DNA of 64,000 bases from Candidatus Hodarchaeota archaeon (GTDB lineage: Archaea > Asgardarchaeota > Heimdallarchaeia > Hodarchaeales > Hodarchaeaceae), in the NCBI GenBank assembly GCA_016840035.1, contig JAEOTC010000030.1, positions 1 to 64,000 of the forward strand, given 5' to 3'. The translations under genes and the position numbers were made by a program. A model generated the notes under the pieces. The model searched no databases. It was given only the letters and a program-made list of their open reading frames with translations, and had not been told where the DNA came from. This document shows, piece by piece, positions 1-9,668 of the stretch. Position 1 is the stretch's first letter; the number at the start of each line of letters is the position of its first letter.

Positions 1-145
1 GAAAGTTAAGTCAGGCTCCGTTCTGATCTGTACTGTTGTGCTCGCGCCTACGGGAAAATCAGAAAGCTGAAGGTTCTTCGGCCAAAGGGCCTGAGTCACA
101 CCCGGTCTCATTCCGAACCCGGAAACAGTATCCCCTGGTGAAATA
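1..145 (+). rRNA. rrf: 5S ribosomal RNA, apparently circularly permuted (3' half before 5' half; 5' boundary may lie upstream of the window)
   Basis: nt 1-65 match the 5S 3' half (GUUAAG...GUACUG...ACGGGAA). nt 76-125 match the 5S 5' half (GGCCAAAG...UCACACCCGGUCUCAUUCCGAACCCGGAA). Helices found: I 66-72/76-82, II 87-94/11-18, III 102-105/119-122, V 21-27/58-64. T-rich tract at 167-183. Confidence 0.8.
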
Positions 146-386
146 AGCGCTTTGAGATTCAAACACTTTTTGCTCCTTTTTTTACTATTCTCCCTTCTTC
201 ATTGAATTGTTTACTTTTTCGATACCGATTCTGAATTTATCCTCGAAAAACAGCTCAAAACCCTTACTATTACTTCCAAAGGTGTGCTTAGTAATCAATC
301 CTAAAATTAATTAATTTCGCAGTAAATCGTATTTTGTTATTCACAAGTTAACAATTTGAAGCTTGCAATAATTTAGGGGCACATCG

Positions 387-1298
387 ATGGTTTTTTCAAA
401 TGTAGCAAAAAGTTTTTTTGATGAATTTCCCTTTCGTCATAGAAAGAAGCTTGCTATGTCATCAGATTACTTCTTTTTGTCTCATGCGCACAGTGATCAC
501 ACAGGTGGGATTAAATCAATACTTTCCTCCCCAGATGCAACAATTGTATGTTCAAAAGAAACAGCAGCTGCACTAAAGGTTCTTCACAGAATCCCTAAAG
601 AAAAATGTTTGATAATGGAGACAAATCAATCTTTAGACTTTGATAACTTCATAGTACACGCGATTGATGCGAATCATTGCTTAGGTAGTTTAATGTTCGT
701 TGTAGAATCATCTGAAAACGAGAAAGAGGTATATACAGGAGACTTTCGTTTAGGTGCGCCTATTTTAAACGAATTGGAGCTTTTAAGCAATCCAGATCAT
801 TTATGGGTTGATTACACATATGGTAAGAATCCAAAATACATTTTCCCCTCGAGGAAGGAGCTTATCTCTGAGATCTTATCCTTAATGCTAACCGAAGGGA
901 ATTATCCACAGAAGGAAATATGGATAGCTGCCTATCAAATAGGGAAGGAAAAATTATTGAAAACAATAAGTGACGCATTAAAAGTAAAAATATATGCTCC
1001 TGAAAAGAAAGTACAAATCTATAGTGAAATAGGAGGGGATTGGGATATCTTTACTAATGATCCTGATTCAGGGATCTGTGTTGAGAGTAGAAGACGAGTT
1101 GAAAATCTTTCTGGTCTTGATCAAAGAACTGAAGAGCGTTTAATGAACTCCCTACGAATTTCCCCTACAGGATGGGCAATCGAGTTGATTACAAAAAGAT
1201 TGGACGTGCATTATTTCCCATATTCTGACCATTGCTCATATAATGAAGTTCATGAGTTTATTGAACTTGTTAATCCGCAGGAAATCACAAAAATTTAA
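387..1298 (+). CDS. Metallo-beta-lactamase fold nuclease, Artemis/SNM1/Pso2-like
   Basis: SHAHSDHTGG motif, YTGDFR, DYTYGKNPKY. Confidence 0.7.
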   Translation: MVFSNVAKSFFDEFPFRHRKKLAMSSDYFFLSHAHSDHTGGIKSILSSPDATIVCSKETAAALKVLHRIPKEKCLIMETNQSLDFDNFIVHAIDANHCLGSLMFVVESSENEKEVYTGDFRLGAPILNELELLSNPDHLWVDYTYGKNPKYIFPSRKELISEILSLMLTEGNYPQKEIWIAAYQIGKEKLLKTISDALKVKIYAPEKKVQIYSEIGGDWDIFTNDPDSGICVESRRRVENLSGLDQRTEERLMNSLRISPTGWAIELITKRLDVHYFPYSDHCSYNEVHEFIELVNPQEITKI

Positions 1299-1370
1299 GA
1301 GAAAATCGTAGTCTAAATTATGATCTTATATTAGTTTTCTCCTTATGGCGTTAGATGAGCGGTAACAGAT

Positions 1371-3566
1371 TTGAATCAAATAAAACTTCGTGATATCAGG
1401 GGTATTGGGCCTTCCATTGAGAAGAGACTCGTTTCTCATTTTGGGAGCGAAAAACTAGTTCTTAATGCCTTAAGAGGATCTCGAATTGCTGAAATCTCTT
1501 CTATTGATGGAATAGGAGAGCGATTTGCACTTAGTTTATGCAGGAATTTACATTACCAGGAAACAGATGAACAAATACAAGATTTTCTGAGAACAGAGGA
1601 TACGATTCTAATTTATAACCGAATAATGGATATAATCTCGAAGTTCGGAAATACTTTCTATTCTCGCTCTAAGCTATTCTTGTACTTCCCATTACCCATT
1701 ACTGCACTAAACAAGATAAAAGAACGCCAAAAAACCACTCAACTCGGACAAGAGTTGTTCAGAACAATTGGAAATACTGTAGATTCGATTGATGAATTTG
1801 ATTCATTGTTAAAACAATTACTTCCACTAAAAGAGCACTCTGGATCAATCGATACAGCTTCACGGACTATTGCTACCACTGATAAAGGAATCTACAACGA
1901 GCTTCTCATGAGTATTGTCAGTCAGTATTGTGAAATTCAGTTCATTGAAGATTATGAAAAAATCAATGAAACCCTTGCTGGATCTGATGAGGTTATTTGG
2001 GTTGGAAGTGATTATATCATGGGTGATGAGCTTCCAAATATAATATCTATTCCAGAGTCACAAAGACATGATATGAATCGAATTCTCCCCGAAAAATCCT
2101 TGACATTTTTCGCTCAGAATAAAAATACCCTTGTAACTATAGCTAAACTCGCATCTTTACTCCGTAAAATTTCATCTGAGAAATTGACGAGTTTTATCGG
2201 GGATTTAGACTTAGGTATGTTAATTAACCTAGGAGAAGAGGTTAAGAATTTAGAAGAAACTGGGGAACCGAGTTCTAGTCTCAACTCAGAGTTTTCACGA
2301 GTTTTAACTGCAGAAAGATCGTTCGAAATGGTGTTAGAAGAAGTTCTACTCTCAGTGAATGAAGAATTAGAACAAAAACTTCAGGACACTACTATTCATT
2401 TAGAAGGTGAAAAAATCCTTGCTCTCCTAAAAGGTCTTTCTAATGAAGATCAGGGGTATTCTGCTAATTCCAGTCGTGAGGATTTACGTGAATATTTAGA
2501 TGATGAATTGTTTTTAGCTGTAGAAGAGATAATAAGTAATGCTGAAACTAAACTTGCCTCAAAACTTAATTTATCGAGCGAGGAAATCGATTATTTAACT
2601 GGAATCTTTCCCCGCGAGCTAAAGTTTCCTATTGATCCATTAGACGATATTAAGAATAGATTCACTGACTTCATTCGTAGGAAACGTTCTAGTAGAGCAT
2701 TTGAACTCAAAGTTGAGTTAGCTCAAAAACTTCAAGAATATGAACGCGTAGCTGTTGATGGTCTCCATTTTATGTTGGAATTAGATTATCTATTAATGAT
2801 CGGGAAGTTCGCTGGGAGTTATAATCTCTCTTTACCAACATTTGTTGAAGGTCAAGGAACTGGAGTATACTTTCGTAATGGTAAAAATCTTTTTTTAGCC
2901 CATCAAGAGCTGAGAGGTCAGTTGAGAGTCGAACCAGTCTCTTATGCTCTTGGTGAACTTGGGAGAGTTGAAGGTGGAGCTAGTGGAGAACGTATTGTAC
3001 TCTTATCAGGAGCGAATAGCGGTGGTAAAACAACCCTACTTGTAGCTATTGCTGTTATTGTTATTCTTAGCCAAATGGGATTACCAGTTCCATGTCAAGA
3101 CGCAAGAATTGGTGGTTTCAAGGAGTTACATTACTATCGGAAGTCTTCTGGGCATATGAACGCCGGAGCATTCGAATCCACACTTCGTATTCTCTCTAAA
3201 ATGATTATGAGTCCGAATTCACGACTAGTCCTTGCAGATGAGATGGAGAGCATTTCAGAACCTGGAGCCTCTGCAAGGGTAATAGCAGCATTTTTAGATT
3301 TACTGGGAAGATCGACTGATTCTGTTGGAATATTTGTAACCCATCTTGCCCAAGAGATAAGTAAATATACAAAAGAGAATCTACGAATTGACGGGATAGA
3401 AGCGAGGGGCCTTTCAGAAAATTTGGAGCTTATTGTTGACAGAACTCCCAAATATCACAAATATGCGAAGTCTACTCCTGAATTAATAGTACAACGATTA
3501 CAGCGTATCTCAAAAGGCTCTGAAAAAGATATCTATTCTTATATATTGGAGGCCTTTGATTCTTAA
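1371..3566 (+). CDS. MutS-family ATPase with N-terminal helix-hairpin-helix region
   Basis: N-term 'LRDIRGIGPSIEKRL...IDGIGERFA' HhH; Walker A GANSGGKTTLL; 'LVLADEMESISEPGASARV'; TTG start. Confidence 0.8.
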   Translation: MNQIKLRDIRGIGPSIEKRLVSHFGSEKLVLNALRGSRIAEISSIDGIGERFALSLCRNLHYQETDEQIQDFLRTEDTILIYNRIMDIISKFGNTFYSRSKLFLYFPLPITALNKIKERQKTTQLGQELFRTIGNTVDSIDEFDSLLKQLLPLKEHSGSIDTASRTIATTDKGIYNELLMSIVSQYCEIQFIEDYEKINETLAGSDEVIWVGSDYIMGDELPNIISIPESQRHDMNRILPEKSLTFFAQNKNTLVTIAKLASLLRKISSEKLTSFIGDLDLGMLINLGEEVKNLEETGEPSSSLNSEFSRVLTAERSFEMVLEEVLLSVNEELEQKLQDTTIHLEGEKILALLKGLSNEDQGYSANSSREDLREYLDDELFLAVEEIISNAETKLASKLNLSSEEIDYLTGIFPRELKFPIDPLDDIKNRFTDFIRRKRSSRAFELKVELAQKLQEYERVAVDGLHFMLELDYLLMIGKFAGSYNLSLPTFVEGQGTGVYFRNGKNLFLAHQELRGQLRVEPVSYALGELGRVEGGASGERIVLLSGANSGGKTTLLVAIAVIVILSQMGLPVPCQDARIGGFKELHYYRKSSGHMNAGAFESTLRILSKMIMSPNSRLVLADEMESISEPGASARVIAAFLDLLGRSTDSVGIFVTHLAQEISKYTKENLRIDGIEARGLSENLELIVDRTPKYHKYAKSTPELIVQRLQRISKGSEKDIYSYILEAFDS

Positions 3567-3615
3567 TTGATAAATTAACATTGAAACAATTTTCCCATGA
3601 ATTGAGGTTCAAATT

Positions 3616-4365
3616 ATGATTATCCGGGAATTTCTCTGTATTCATGAATCAGGAACGGTTCTATTTCACAGGAAATATCAAACCGGAAACTCAACTGACA
3701 TTATTCTAAGATCAGGGCTGATCAGTGCTTTATACAATTACGCTACTGCCGTGGAAAATGATGCGATTGATATCTTGCAGATGTCCAAAGTGTCACTTTT
3801 CTTTAAAAAAAGGGAACAACCACTTCTATTTGTTTTTTTTATAGAATCGACAATTAATCCCCAATGGTGTGAGAAAGAAATCGATCATCTTCTAGAACGC
3901 TTTTTCAATAGATTTCCTGAAGTGATGTGGCAGAGGGAAGTTGTTGATCTCTCAAAATTTGACTCATTTATTTCCGATGCTGATGAAATCTTGATCCCAT
4001 TGGGGAAAAAAATTGCATTGCTTCTCTTTTTAATTGAGGATGGACTGATTACTGAAGAAGAATACCTGCAAGAGAGTCTTGATATGCTAGGACGAAAGAT
4101 TGGAAATAGATTTTTAGAAAAAAATCTTGATTCTTTCAAACAAGCTTTATCTAAAGGCCAAAATTTTGTTTTAGCACGAATCGATCAATTGATCATGCAG
4201 CTAGATGGTGAACATGTCAAAAGGGAAGATTTAATGTATTTTATTTATTGTAGGGAGTGTTACTTTTGTCGAATTGAAAGGAGTGGATGTTTTTTTGAAG
4301 AATTTCTCTCCTTCCTTCTCTCATCCCTTGGGTTTGATAACGTCGAAATAAGATTAATCGAATAA
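3616..4365 (+). CDS. Hypothetical protein with longin-like N-terminal domain
   Basis: N-terminal beta-beta-alpha-beta-beta-beta-alpha pattern (REFLCIHESGTVLFHRKY...ISALYNYATAV...KVSLFFKK...LLFVFFIES...IDHLLERFFNRF). Confidence 0.45.
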   Translation: MIIREFLCIHESGTVLFHRKYQTGNSTDIILRSGLISALYNYATAVENDAIDILQMSKVSLFFKKREQPLLFVFFIESTINPQWCEKEIDHLLERFFNRFPEVMWQREVVDLSKFDSFISDADEILIPLGKKIALLLFLIEDGLITEEEYLQESLDMLGRKIGNRFLEKNLDSFKQALSKGQNFVLARIDQLIMQLDGEHVKREDLMYFIYCRECYFCRIERSGCFFEEFLSFLLSSLGFDNVEIRLIE

Positions 4366-4366
4366 T

Positions 4367-5452
4367 TCAATGTTTTTTTGCTAAATTTCGCAACAAATTT
4401 ACTCTAAAACCTAAAAACGAGGATTGGTCGTAAACGAGAGGAGATGGAATTAATTGTGGGAGCTTTCGAAGTATTTTTGCAACTTCTGTTGCACCAACTC
4501 CTCTCGCAGAATATTCATCTGCCCAAATTTCAGCAAGAAAGATCCGATATCTGTGAACGAAATTTAAAAATGCTGATGAGAGGAATGCATTGAAGATCAA
4601 TCCGAGGAAGAGAATGGAATAAAGATCAAATTTAAGTGTCTCTAGGTGGCCTGAGATTACCAAAAGCATGATAATTATGATAAAAATACGTAGTGATCTT
4701 AAAATCACTTCTGTACCGATTATAAGATAGGCTTTCCTAATGTGATGGTTCTTAATATGGCCTACTTCATGTAATAGGACAGCTATTAACTCCTCATCAG
4801 TTAATTTCCAGTTAAAATATCTGGAAACTAAACATATATAATTATTTTTACCAAATGTTGTTACTCCTGCGGATAGGAATAGTGTTGGTATTTGGATATC
4901 AGCAAATCGATATTCGCTTATTGTTCTACTTTCTGGAAAATTTTCATAAAGTTCTTGAATAATAGTATCCTTAACAGGTTCTTGAGCTGTCTGAATTAGG
5001 GCTATTTTTCTTCGCATCCGAATGACAACCAAAATTCCTTCAAATAGAAGGGAAATAACAATAGAAACTCCAAGATAACCTGTCAGGGTGGTTGTTGGAA
5101 GATTGGTCAGAAAATTCTGAACAAAAGTAAACAGAAATCCTAGAAAAACAACGTAATATACCTGTTTAATCAAATGAATAAGTAAATCGGCTAAAGAAGG
5201 AGTGAAATGGTAGAAATCAACTTTTTTGGCATATTCATTGAGCTTACGAAAGACTATTTGATATAAAAATAGATTTATAATCAAGAATATTATCATAATG
5301 GCGTTTAATCCAATAAGCTGTGAAGTTTTATCATTAAAAGTGAAGAGAAAGAGTACTAATGTTGTACAAAAAGCTAGCGGGTAAATTATAACATAAAAAC
5401 TTATAAGTATCCAATCTGAGATTGGAACTCTTAATTTTTCTTGGTTTTCCAT
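4367..5452 (-). CDS. M48-family (HtpX-like) membrane metallopeptidase
   Basis: HEVGHIKNHH motif, several TM segments. Confidence 0.8.
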   Translation of the reverse strand: MENQEKLRVPISDWILISFYVIIYPLAFCTTLVLFLFTFNDKTSQLIGLNAIMIIFLIINLFLYQIVFRKLNEYAKKVDFYHFTPSLADLLIHLIKQVYYVVFLGFLFTFVQNFLTNLPTTTLTGYLGVSIVISLLFEGILVVIRMRRKIALIQTAQEPVKDTIIQELYENFPESRTISEYRFADIQIPTLFLSAGVTTFGKNNYICLVSRYFNWKLTDEELIAVLLHEVGHIKNHHIRKAYLIIGTEVILRSLRIFIIIIMLLVISGHLETLKFDLYSILFLGLIFNAFLSSAFLNFVHRYRIFLAEIWADEYSARGVGATEVAKILRKLPQLIPSPLVYDQSSFLGFRVNLLRNLAKKH

Positions 5453-5593
5453 CTAAGTTTTTAACTGCGAACTAAATAATAAGAATTTGTCTACTTTTAT
5501 CAAAAATCTAAAGAACGCGAAGAATAACCTAGTAGAGGATTAATTTATTTGTCCTCTTAATAATTTTAAGAATGTTGAGAGAATAGGAGTAGT

Positions 5594-5666
5594 GGGCCGG
5601 GGCAGATTTGAACTACCGACTTCTAGTGTGTGAGACTAGTGTCATACCGGGCTAGACCACCGGCCC
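5594..5666 (-). tRNA. tRNA-Val(CAC)
   Basis: Cloverleaf: acceptor GGGCCGG/CCGGCCC, anticodon stem CTAGT/ACTAG, loop CTCACAC, T-loop TTCAAAT. Confidence 0.85.
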
Positions 5667-5806
5667 GACATTTTCAAAACACGAAGACATACTATTTAGT
5701 GTGTAGTACTTTTTTGCAGCGTTATATGGATCGCAACAATCTATAGAGAGTTGGCTGTATCTCTTTCAAAAGAATTCTTGCATCAGTCAAACAATTTTTA
5801 TTTGTC

Positions 5807-6520
5807 CTAGGATTTTTCACTTCGAACCTTTAATATGAGACTCTTGTCTCCGGTTCCTATAATACGAACAGGGTCTCCTTCATTAATTATTGAGTCACTG
5901 GTTGCTCTCCAAATTGTTGTGCCGATTTTAACCTTACCATCATTCGTAGGTGAGATATCAGTAGTTGCTATACCACTTTCTCCTAAAATTGTTGATAATT
6001 CACCAGTTACTGGTGGTTTTTGTTGAGATTTCCTTACATTTATCCATAATACTAGGATAGCAATTCCAAGTAACCCCATACTATATACAATACCTCTAAA
6101 TGCATCTTCCCAGACGATCTGACCAAACACTAAACCAAGTAGGCTTAAACCGATAATAACAGGTAAAAATTGCATAATAAAGGTTAGATCTCCCCCTTGA
6201 AAGAGTATAAAAAAGAGTATAATTGCTAAAATGATACCTACTGTTGGCCAGGTGAGAATCTGTGTTGAACTAGATTGAGATACGAAATCACTACTTAAAG
6301 ATATGATTATAGTAAATATCAGGATAATAGGCAACCAATTTAATAATTCTATTCCCCCTCCGCTGACAATCCACTGTGCAATAATTAATACAAACCCCAT
6401 TGCGAATATTAGGAATCCAATATTATAGAGTTCTGGAATATCAAACAGAGATCCCAAGAAGAGAATTATAATACCCAAGACAATTGCAGATATCGAAATC
6501 TCCTGTAACTCTGAAATCAT
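5807..6520 (-). CDS. NfeD-like membrane protein
   Basis: N-terminal TM segments plus C-terminal OB-like domain 'GELSTILGESGIATTDISPTNDGKVKIGTTIWRATS...GDPVRIIG'. Confidence 0.7.
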   Translation of the reverse strand: MISELQEISISAIVLGIIILFLGSLFDIPELYNIGFLIFAMGFVLIIAQWIVSGGGIELLNWLPIILIFTIIISLSSDFVSQSSSTQILTWPTVGIILAIILFFILFQGGDLTFIMQFLPVIIGLSLLGLVFGQIVWEDAFRGIVYSMGLLGIAILVLWINVRKSQQKPPVTGELSTILGESGIATTDISPTNDGKVKIGTTIWRATSDSIINEGDPVRIIGTGDKSLILKVRSEKS

Positions 6521-6700
6521 TGTTTTTCATAAAATGAGATCCATTTTTTATCTTAAAGTGTTTTACCTCTCGGAAGAGTTCTTTTAGCATTTTTCAACCA
6601 GTGCATAAATAATCAGTTTGAAAATAATGAAAAGATTAGATGACTGTAAGGTAATAAACAGGATATCTTGTAACAACGAATTAATTATAATTGATGAAAA

Positions 6701-8074
6701 ATGTTAGAAATTAGTGTACTCGGTGCTTCTGACTCGGTTGGGAAATCTTGTGTCATGATATCCGATAATGATCAACGACGAGTGGTACTTGATGTAGGTA
6801 TCCAATTACATCCCCGAAGAACAGGTAAGGTTTCTACACCCCCTAATATTGATAAATATGCAGAGGATACTGAGGCCGTTCTTATCTCTCATGCTCATAT
6901 CGACCATTCTGGATATACACCAGCTCTTTATAGAGCTGGATATCATGGAGATATCCATATGACAACTCCAACTAAGGATATTGTTAACATTTTATGGAAA
7001 GATCATTTAAAGATAGAAGGTCCTCATCATTACGGGGTTTCTCACCTTCAGACCGCTTTGATGAAAGTTAAAACTCACAACTACTACAGAAAATTCAAAA
7101 TTGCGGATGGGATAACGGCTGAATTCTTGGATGCAAGTCATATTCTTGGGAGTGCATTAATTCTGCTTGAATGGGATGGTACACGAATACTGTATACAGG
7201 AGATTTTAACAATGCAAAGACACCCTATCATGATCCTATTCAATATCCAGACCCAGATGATCCAATTGATATCTTGATTACAGAAACAACAAATGCCAAT
7301 AGGCGTATTGAAGGTCGTAAAACGGTCACATCCAATCTAACGAAATCCTTGTTGAAATGTTACTCTCGGGGAGGAAAAGCAATAATCCCTTCATTTGCCC
7401 TTGGACGTTCTCAAGAGATTCAAGCATATCTGGCAAGTGATTTTGATTCGTTCTTGAATAAGTTCCCCCTTTATGTTGATGGTATGATTTTGGATATGAA
7501 TGCTATCTATGAACGTTATATGAACGAGAAGTGGGTCTCTCCTCGAATTTTAATTGAGCTGAAAGATAATGGATATCGAACACCATTCGACCATGATGGG
7601 ATTCGAGTCATAGACGATGTTGCAATGAAAATGAAACGATTTAAGAAGCGAGAGCTCTTGATTGGTCGTGAGAAGCAAAGCATCATATTGACCACATCAG
7701 GAATGATGGAAGGAGGCCCTGTTTATGATTATCTTAGAATGGGGGGGAACGATAAGAGAAATGGTCTCTATATCGTTGGTTATCAAGTCGAAGGTACGAT
7801 GGGATCAGATATTGCCAATGGCCAGAAAAAAGTTGCCTTGGATAATGGATTTGGACAGGTATTTGATGTATCCTTAGACTTAGAAGTTAAAAGTTTTGAA
7901 TTTTCGGGGCATTCAACCCTTGAGGGTCTTGTTCAGATGGTCCAATATAGCTCTCCTAGAAAGATATACGCAATTCATGGAGAACCAAGCGCGCAAGAAC
8001 GATATGCTACTGAAGTAAAAAATCTTGGGTTTGATGTTAAGACACTAACAAGTCATGATGTCGTACATACGTAA
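6701..8074 (+). CDS. Beta-CASP metallo-beta-lactamase RNase (archaeal CPSF-like)
   Basis: SHAHIDHSG, YTGDFN, 'IIPSFALGRSQE', 'TTSGMMEGGPV', 'FSGHSTLEGL'. Confidence 0.85.
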   Translation: MLEISVLGASDSVGKSCVMISDNDQRRVVLDVGIQLHPRRTGKVSTPPNIDKYAEDTEAVLISHAHIDHSGYTPALYRAGYHGDIHMTTPTKDIVNILWKDHLKIEGPHHYGVSHLQTALMKVKTHNYYRKFKIADGITAEFLDASHILGSALILLEWDGTRILYTGDFNNAKTPYHDPIQYPDPDDPIDILITETTNANRRIEGRKTVTSNLTKSLLKCYSRGGKAIIPSFALGRSQEIQAYLASDFDSFLNKFPLYVDGMILDMNAIYERYMNEKWVSPRILIELKDNGYRTPFDHDGIRVIDDVAMKMKRFKKRELLIGREKQSIILTTSGMMEGGPVYDYLRMGGNDKRNGLYIVGYQVEGTMGSDIANGQKKVALDNGFGQVFDVSLDLEVKSFEFSGHSTLEGLVQMVQYSSPRKIYAIHGEPSAQERYATEVKNLGFDVKTLTSHDVVHT

Positions 8075-8108
8075 TCCATTAATAGTTTATCAACGGATAT
8101 CATGAAAT

Positions 8109-8543
8109 ATGAGATCAGATCTCAAATTGAAACTAGTAAATTCAGTATACGATGAAATATTAAACTTATTAAAAGTTGAAAGCAGATTTGAACGAGTAGG
8201 AATTTTATTTGGAGCATCAACGGGAGGAAGAATTCGGATTGAATCTTTTGTTGAGATGGAAAATTTGGATTCCTCAGCACGTAGTTTTTCAATTGATTAT
8301 GGAAAACTAGTAAAAGAAATTAACAGATTTCAAGAAAAAAATAAGAAACTTGTAGGTTTTTTTCATTCACATCCTTTAGGAGAGTCTACCTATCCTTCAG
8401 AGATTGATATAAACTATATGAAATTTTGGCCTTCTCCCTATGTTTGGCTTATTGGAGCATCGCCAAATAAACTTGATGCTTATACCATTGTAGATGATAG
8501 AGTAAACCATTTGAAGGTTGAGATTAAGACCAACGAATGTTAG
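8109..8543 (+). CDS. JAMM/MPN (Mov34) domain metalloprotease-like protein
   Basis: HSHPLGESTYPSEIDINYM matches the HxHP...PSxxD JAMM signature. Confidence 0.8.
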   Translation: MRSDLKLKLVNSVYDEILNLLKVESRFERVGILFGASTGGRIRIESFVEMENLDSSARSFSIDYGKLVKEINRFQEKNKKLVGFFHSHPLGESTYPSEIDINYMKFWPSPYVWLIGASPNKLDAYTIVDDRVNHLKVEIKTNEC

Positions 8544-8544
8544 A

Positions 8545-9564
8545 TTAAGTATTCCGCAGAATAATTGGAATTTTAGTTCCACAAGAGGAACAATTATTAC
8601 CGTTTAACCCTAATGCTGTTGTAAAAAATCTTTCCCTTTTGATGACAAGATTTCCACAATTATGGCAGTATGTGTGATTTCCTTTATGTCCTGAAACATT
8701 TCCAATGTATACATATCTTAATCCAACTTCGGTTGCTATTTTCATTGCATTTTCTAATGTTTTTACAGGAGTGTATGGTAGGTGATCTAGTTTATAGTCA
8801 GGTCGAAACGCAGAGAAGTGAAGAGGGACTAATGGGCTGAGTTTATCACGAATCCATTCACACATCTCCCGAATCATTGGTTCTGAGTCATTTTTTGTCG
8901 GAATTATAAGGTTAGTTAGTTCCAAATGGACTCCCTTTGTATAGAAAATCTCACAAGTGCGTAAAATTGGTTTCCAAGAGGGTGATGCACAAATTTCCTT
9001 ATAGAATTCAGAAGAAAATCCCTTGATATCAATATTAGCTGCATCAATGTATGGAGTAAGCGATTCAGCTAATCTTCTAGTAATATAACCGTTATCTACT
9101 ACTGCCATTTTAATATTATGCTCACGAGCTAGCTTAGCAATATCTCGAACAAACTCAAAGGCAATCATTGGCTCATTGTATGTGGAGGCTATTAATTTCA
9201 TGTTCCTTGTTAGACATTCTTGAACTATTTCAGCTGGAGTTACTTTCCTTAGCCTTGATATGTCACTGTTTGCTTTCTGCATCGAGATATGATGATTCTG
9301 ACAATGTAAACATCCCAAGTTACACCCGTATGATCCAAAAGAAAGTATTTTCTTCCCAGGATAGAAATGATAAAGCGGTTTTTTTTCAATTGGATCCTCG
9401 GCTAGTCGACCATGGATTAGGCCATAAGTTCTAGGTTCAATTTTAGTCCCCCTACGTACTCGTGCTCCACACCAACCGACTTCATTTTCAGTAAGTTGAC
9501 ATAAGCGCGGACAAGCTGTGCATTGAAGCGCTCCTGATTTTAATTCCCGATGGAAATCCCACAA
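8545..9564 (-). CDS. amrS: AmmeMemoRadiSam-system radical SAM enzyme (AmrS-like)
   Basis: CxxxCxxC radical SAM motif 'SYGCNLGCLHCQNH'; N-terminal CTACPRLCQL; C-terminal zinc ribbon CHNCGN...CSSC. Confidence 0.8.
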   Translation of the reverse strand: MWDFHRELKSGALQCTACPRLCQLTENEVGWCGARVRRGTKIEPRTYGLIHGRLAEDPIEKKPLYHFYPGKKILSFGSYGCNLGCLHCQNHHISMQKANSDISRLRKVTPAEIVQECLTRNMKLIASTYNEPMIAFEFVRDIAKLAREHNIKMAVVDNGYITRRLAESLTPYIDAANIDIKGFSSEFYKEICASPSWKPILRTCEIFYTKGVHLELTNLIIPTKNDSEPMIREMCEWIRDKLSPLVPLHFSAFRPDYKLDHLPYTPVKTLENAMKIATEVGLRYVYIGNVSGHKGNHTYCHNCGNLVIKRERFFTTALGLNGNNCSSCGTKIPIILRNT

Positions 9565-9668
9565 TTTACGGTCAAAACTCCGATCTTATTTGTGAATGAA
9601 AGATGTGAGCTCTGATTTTATTTGAGGAGATAATTGAATAAAAATTTACCGAAATTTCTTGATTTTGA

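Noticed and set aside
1-145. Two tandem 5S genes (end of one, start of another) as an alternative to permutation
   Set aside because: The spacer between the halves would be only ~3 nt, and the second copy would lack any 3' half. Helix II pairs well between the two visible halves. Not fully excluded because sequence before nt 1 is unseen.
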